DNA from: Thalassotalea sp.
GTDB lineage: Bacteria; Pseudomonadota; Gammaproteobacteria; Enterobacterales; Alteromonadaceae
DNA: 51,130 nt
Direction of reading: 5' to 3'
Assembly (NCBI GenBank): GCA_029237915.1
Contig: JAQWHD010000014.1
Span: 1-51,130, forward strand
Part shown: positions 48,148 through 51,130 of the stretch, piece by piece
Layout of the letters: each line of letters begins with the position of its first letter
Position numbering within the stretch: the stretch's first letter is position 1
Made by a program: the position numbers and the translations under genes
Notes under the pieces: model-generated
The model's input: the letters and a program-made list of their open reading frames with translations, nothing else
Told to the model about the DNA's origin: nothing
Databases searched by the model: none

Positions 48148-50913
48148 TTGATTCAAAGTCCCAATGACCTAAAACGTTATAAACCTATTACACTTGATAA
48201 TGGTTTGCGTGTGTTATTGGTCGAAAATCAAGGTTCAAATCGAGCGGCTGCATCTTTGGTGGTTAATGCTGGTCATTTTGATGATCCTGTTGATAGACAA
48301 GGTTTGGCTCACTTTCTTGAACACATGTTATTTTTAGGTACCGAAAAGTACCCTGAAAGTGGCGAGTATCAGCAATATCTTAGCCAACATAGCGGTGCAA
48401 ATAACGCATGGACAGGCACTGAACATACCTGCTTTTATTTTGATATTAATCATCAACACCTGGCTCCTGCTCTTGATCGCTTTAGTCAGTTTTTTATTTC
48501 CCCCCTGCTATCACAAGAGTTTATCGAGAAAGAACGTTTAAATATCGACTCTGAATTTAAGTTAAAACTTAAAGATGATATGCGCAGAATTTACGATGTG
48601 CATAAAGAAACGATCAACCTAAAACATCCATTTAGTAAATTTTCGGTGGGTAGTATTGATACCTTGGCCGATAAAGAAAACCGTTGCCTTAAAGACGAAG
48701 TAAACTTGTTTTATCAAACCTATTATTGCGCAGATAGAATGACGCTCGCAATTGAAGGGCCACAATCAATAACTGAATTAGAGTTGCTTGTAAAAGAAAA
48801 ATTCTCTGCAATTAAAACATCCGGCAGGCCAAAACCTGCAATTGTAGAGCCTTTATATAACCAGGGAAATTTAGGTTTACAGATTAATATTAAGCCAGAA
48901 AAAAACGACAACAAGTTAATTTTAAGCTTTGCTATGCCAGGCATTGATGACGTTTATAAAGACAAGCCCATCACTTATCTCAGCTATTTAATTGGCCATG
49001 AAGGTGAAGGCAGTATTCTATCGTACCTTAAGAAGCGTCAATGGGCGATGGCGCTGACTTCTGGTGGCGGCATTAATGGTTCGAACTTTAAAGATTTCAA
49101 TATCAGCATTCGCTTAACCGAACAAGGCGAGGAAAATATCAATGAAATCATATCTCTAGTATATGCCTATATTAATTTGATCAGAGAAGATGGTATCAAC
49201 CAAATATACTTCTCAGAAAAAAAAGCTATTTCTGAATTTTCATTTCAATACCAAGAAAAATTAAAACCAATTGATTCAGTTAATCAATTGTCGGTAAATA
49301 TGCAGCATTATCCCGAAGAATATTATATGTACGGCGATTATGTAATGGATGAATTAAACCCCAGTTTGATGGAGCAATACTTGGGCTATTTCACTCCCCA
49401 AAATATGCGCGTCATCTGCATTAATCAACACCAACAAACAGATCAAACAAGTTATTGGTATCAAGTACCTTATGCCGTAAAAAAACTATCCGCTGCACAA
49501 GTAAACCAATGGAGTTCAAAACCGGCTTTTACAGAGCTGGCATTACCTAAAGCAAACCCTTACATAGTTGAAAAACCATTTTTAGTTGCTCCCGACGACA
49601 AACCGAGAAAGCCAGCTAAGTTACTTAGCAAGCCTGGACTAAATATTTGGTTCAAACAAGACAGCTCGTTTTTCGTCCCTAAGGGCCAAATATTTATTGG
49701 TATCGACTCTCATGTGGCAATAGAGAGTAAGAAAAATATTGCCATGACACGCCTATTCGTTGAGCTATTTTCTGATGCAGTGCTTGAACAAAACTACCAT
49801 GCCGAGCTTGCGGGTATCCACTACCACCTGTATCCACATCAAGGCGGAATGACACTTCAGCTTTCAGGGATTAATGAGAAACAGCCCCTACTATTAAAAA
49901 ATTTACTACAAAATTTAAAAGATCATTCATTAGCAGTAGACCGTTTCCACTTATTTAAAAAGCAACTAATAAAAAATTGGGGCAATGCCGATAAAAGTAA
50001 ATCGATATCACAATTATTTGCTAAATTAAGTGCACTAATGAAACCCTACGGTCCCAGCGGCATAGAGTTAGCAATTGCTTTAACAGCAATTACCTATGAT
50101 GATTTCACTGACTTTTGTCATCAGTTCTTCTCGCATTTATGTATTGAAGCCTTCATTTATGGCAATTGGTTAGAGAAAGATGCCGTTGCCATGGCAAATC
50201 TTATTGATTCCGAATTAACCGAGCATATTGATGTAAATGCAAAAGTGAATTGCGCAGTCATAGATTATAAAGAACAAGGCTCGAAGTTAATATCACAAGT
50301 GCTACCCACTCATGATTACGCCAGTATTTTATACTTTCCAATGGAAACTAACGATATTAAAACAATAGCCAAAACTATGGTTACTAGTCATTTGATATCC
50401 CCACAATTTTTTCATCAAATGCGCACAGAAAAACAATACGGCTACCTAGTTGGCGTTGGTTATATGCCGATGAACCGCTTTCCTGGCATAGCATTTTACA
50501 TTCAATCACCTGACAGTACCCCCGTAACTTTATTCGAAGCAATGGAAGAGTTCATAACAAACTTTCAATGTTCCGTAGCAGAAACCGAATGGCAACACTT
50601 ACAACAAGGCTTAATTGGGCAACTGCAAGAAAAAGACACCAGCCCAAGAGTAAAGAGCCAGCGTTACTGGATGAGCATTTGTAATAAAGATTATTACTTT
50701 GATCAAAAGCAGCAATTAATTGATGCCATAAATAATTTAACCCTAGATGACATACAAGCTTTTATCACAACTAAACTTTCAGACATTAACGCGCCTGACA
50801 AAATTTGCTTAGCTTCTTTAAAGGCTGATGATGAGCTGGTTTCCCTACCAAAAAACTATAAAATAATTAACGATATCACTAAGTTCCACACCGAAACCAA
50901 GTACAAATACTAA
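48148..50913 (+). CDS. M16-family zinc metallopeptidase (insulinase/pitrilysin-like)
   Basis: Large clan ME peptidase that degrades peptides enclosed in its two-half chamber. 921 residues (E. coli pitrilysin 962): four M16 domains, the first active. Inverted zinc motif H55-F-L-E58-H59 and the third ligand in ERLNIDSEFKLKLK. The inactive C-terminal half carries MRTEKQYGYLVGVGYMP, the substrate-positioning Arg-Tyr pair. No signal peptide is visible, so it may be cytosolic, unlike E. coli PtrA. TTG start at 48148, supported by GGAG 6 bases upstream. Transcribed away from sixA. Confidence 0.92.
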   Translation: MIQSPNDLKRYKPITLDNGLRVLLVENQGSNRAAASLVVNAGHFDDPVDRQGLAHFLEHMLFLGTEKYPESGEYQQYLSQHSGANNAWTGTEHTCFYFDINHQHLAPALDRFSQFFISPLLSQEFIEKERLNIDSEFKLKLKDDMRRIYDVHKETINLKHPFSKFSVGSIDTLADKENRCLKDEVNLFYQTYYCADRMTLAIEGPQSITELELLVKEKFSAIKTSGRPKPAIVEPLYNQGNLGLQINIKPEKNDNKLILSFAMPGIDDVYKDKPITYLSYLIGHEGEGSILSYLKKRQWAMALTSGGGINGSNFKDFNISIRLTEQGEENINEIISLVYAYINLIREDGINQIYFSEKKAISEFSFQYQEKLKPIDSVNQLSVNMQHYPEEYYMYGDYVMDELNPSLMEQYLGYFTPQNMRVICINQHQQTDQTSYWYQVPYAVKKLSAAQVNQWSSKPAFTELALPKANPYIVEKPFLVAPDDKPRKPAKLLSKPGLNIWFKQDSSFFVPKGQIFIGIDSHVAIESKKNIAMTRLFVELFSDAVLEQNYHAELAGIHYHLYPHQGGMTLQLSGINEKQPLLLKNLLQNLKDHSLAVDRFHLFKKQLIKNWGNADKSKSISQLFAKLSALMKPYGPSGIELAIALTAITYDDFTDFCHQFFSHLCIEAFIYGNWLEKDAVAMANLIDSELTEHIDVNAKVNCAVIDYKEQGSKLISQVLPTHDYASILYFPMETNDIKTIAKTMVTSHLISPQFFHQMRTEKQYGYLVGVGYMPMNRFPGIAFYIQSPDSTPVTLFEAMEEFITNFQCSVAETEWQHLQQGLIGQLQEKDTSPRVKSQRYWMSICNKDYYFDQKQQLIDAINNLTLDDIQAFITTKLSDINAPDKICLASLKADDELVSLPKNYKIINDITKFHTETKYKY

Positions 50914-51051
50914 ACGATCATTACCCTCAATAATTTAACAAGATTTTCACCTTTTAATCCCCCGCTAATTGCATTAAGATAATCATTGGAGTTATTACAA
51001 ATATTCAAAGCCTGAGAGCTTTATTAACACGGTAGTTAAAATAATAAATCT

Positions 51052-51130
51052 GTGCAATTTATAAAAAATAATAATAAAAACAGTCCAACACTACATTTAC
51101 TAAAATTCCTTTTAGCGATTTTTATCACCT
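51052..51130 (+). CDS. Possible 5' end of a membrane or exported protein gene (partial)
   Basis: A frame opening at GTG (51052) runs to the window edge: MQFIKNNNKNSPTLHLLKF, then LLAIFIT, a basic stretch followed by a hydrophobic helix as at the start of a membrane or secreted protein. No clear Shine-Dalgarno. The identity cannot be told from 26 codons. Confidence 0.35.
   Translation, partial: MQFIKNNNKNSPTLHLLKFLLAIFIT

Overview
The window is a stretch of AT-rich gammaproteobacterial chromosome. Gene orders (nrdR-ribD-ribE-ribBX, trmJ-cysE-iscRSUA-hscBA-fdx, queA-tgt-yajC-secDF, leuS-lptE-holA-nadD, rsfS-rlmH-mrdA-rodA-rlpA-dacA-ybeD-lipBA, prmB-aroC beside smrB and sixA) and the style of the proteins point to a marine Alteromonadales bacterium, most likely Colwelliaceae (Colwellia/Thalassotalea-like). 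The taxon is inferred, because no rRNA gene is present. Most of the window is housekeeping. No phage, CRISPR array, toxin-antitoxin or defence locus is visible.

Layout. 1-271: non-coding edge with a hairpin and a terminator. 272-3745 (-): riboflavin operon nrdR-ribD-ribE-ribBX. 3870-5126 (-): glyA with its own terminator. 5340-12461 (-): iron-sulfur cluster assembly (iscR, iscS, iscU, iscA, hscB, hscA, fdx) preceded by cysE and trmJ; two abutting IscR-type operators overlap the iscR promoter. 12827-13630 (+): suhB. 13689-16456 (-): two exported metallopeptidase genes, the first (M28) carrying a one-base frameshift near its 3' end. 16681-17544 (+): SUMT (cobA-type), followed by a 265-bp palindromic MITE-like element. 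17907-23369 (-): queA-tgt-yajC-secD-secF. 23538-24345: two small-protein genes that flank tRNA-Trp. 24441-27477 (-): a Lon-like protease with degenerate ATPase motifs, then a YbeL-type zinc-ribbon protein. 27795-32621 (+): leuS-lptE-holA-nadD. 32828-42045 (+): rsfS-rlmH-mrdA-rodA-rlpA-dacA-dat-ybeD-lipB-lipA. 42150-44567 (-): an AsmA-like DUF748 protein. 44705-46735 (-): prmB-aroC. 46798-47409 (+): smrB with a duplicated N-terminal motif. 47443-47922 (-): sixA. 48148-50913 (+): an M16 (pitrilysin-like) protease, then the possible start of another gene at the right edge.

How they work together. The isc block makes and delivers Fe-S clusters under IscR feedback; cysE supports supply of cysteine, the sulfur donor. 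LipA and the [2Fe-2S] ferredoxin are Fe-S clients in the same window. mrdA-rodA-rlpA-dacA is the cell-elongation peptidoglycan machinery, and a D-amino-acid transaminase next to dacA could recycle the D-alanine that DacA releases. queA and tgt make queuosine while yajC-secDF assist protein export.

Points most worth a second look: a 53-codon gene whose Shine-Dalgarno sits in the loop of a perfect hairpin, behind two further hairpins; the palindromic element that supplies the cobA stop codon, together with a recurring ATACCAAT motif at gene ends; a duplicated translation start in front of mrdA; duplication of the N-terminal motif of SmrB; the Lon-like protease with altered Walker motifs; and the frameshifted M28 peptidase. 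None of these amounts to a demonstrated new system.
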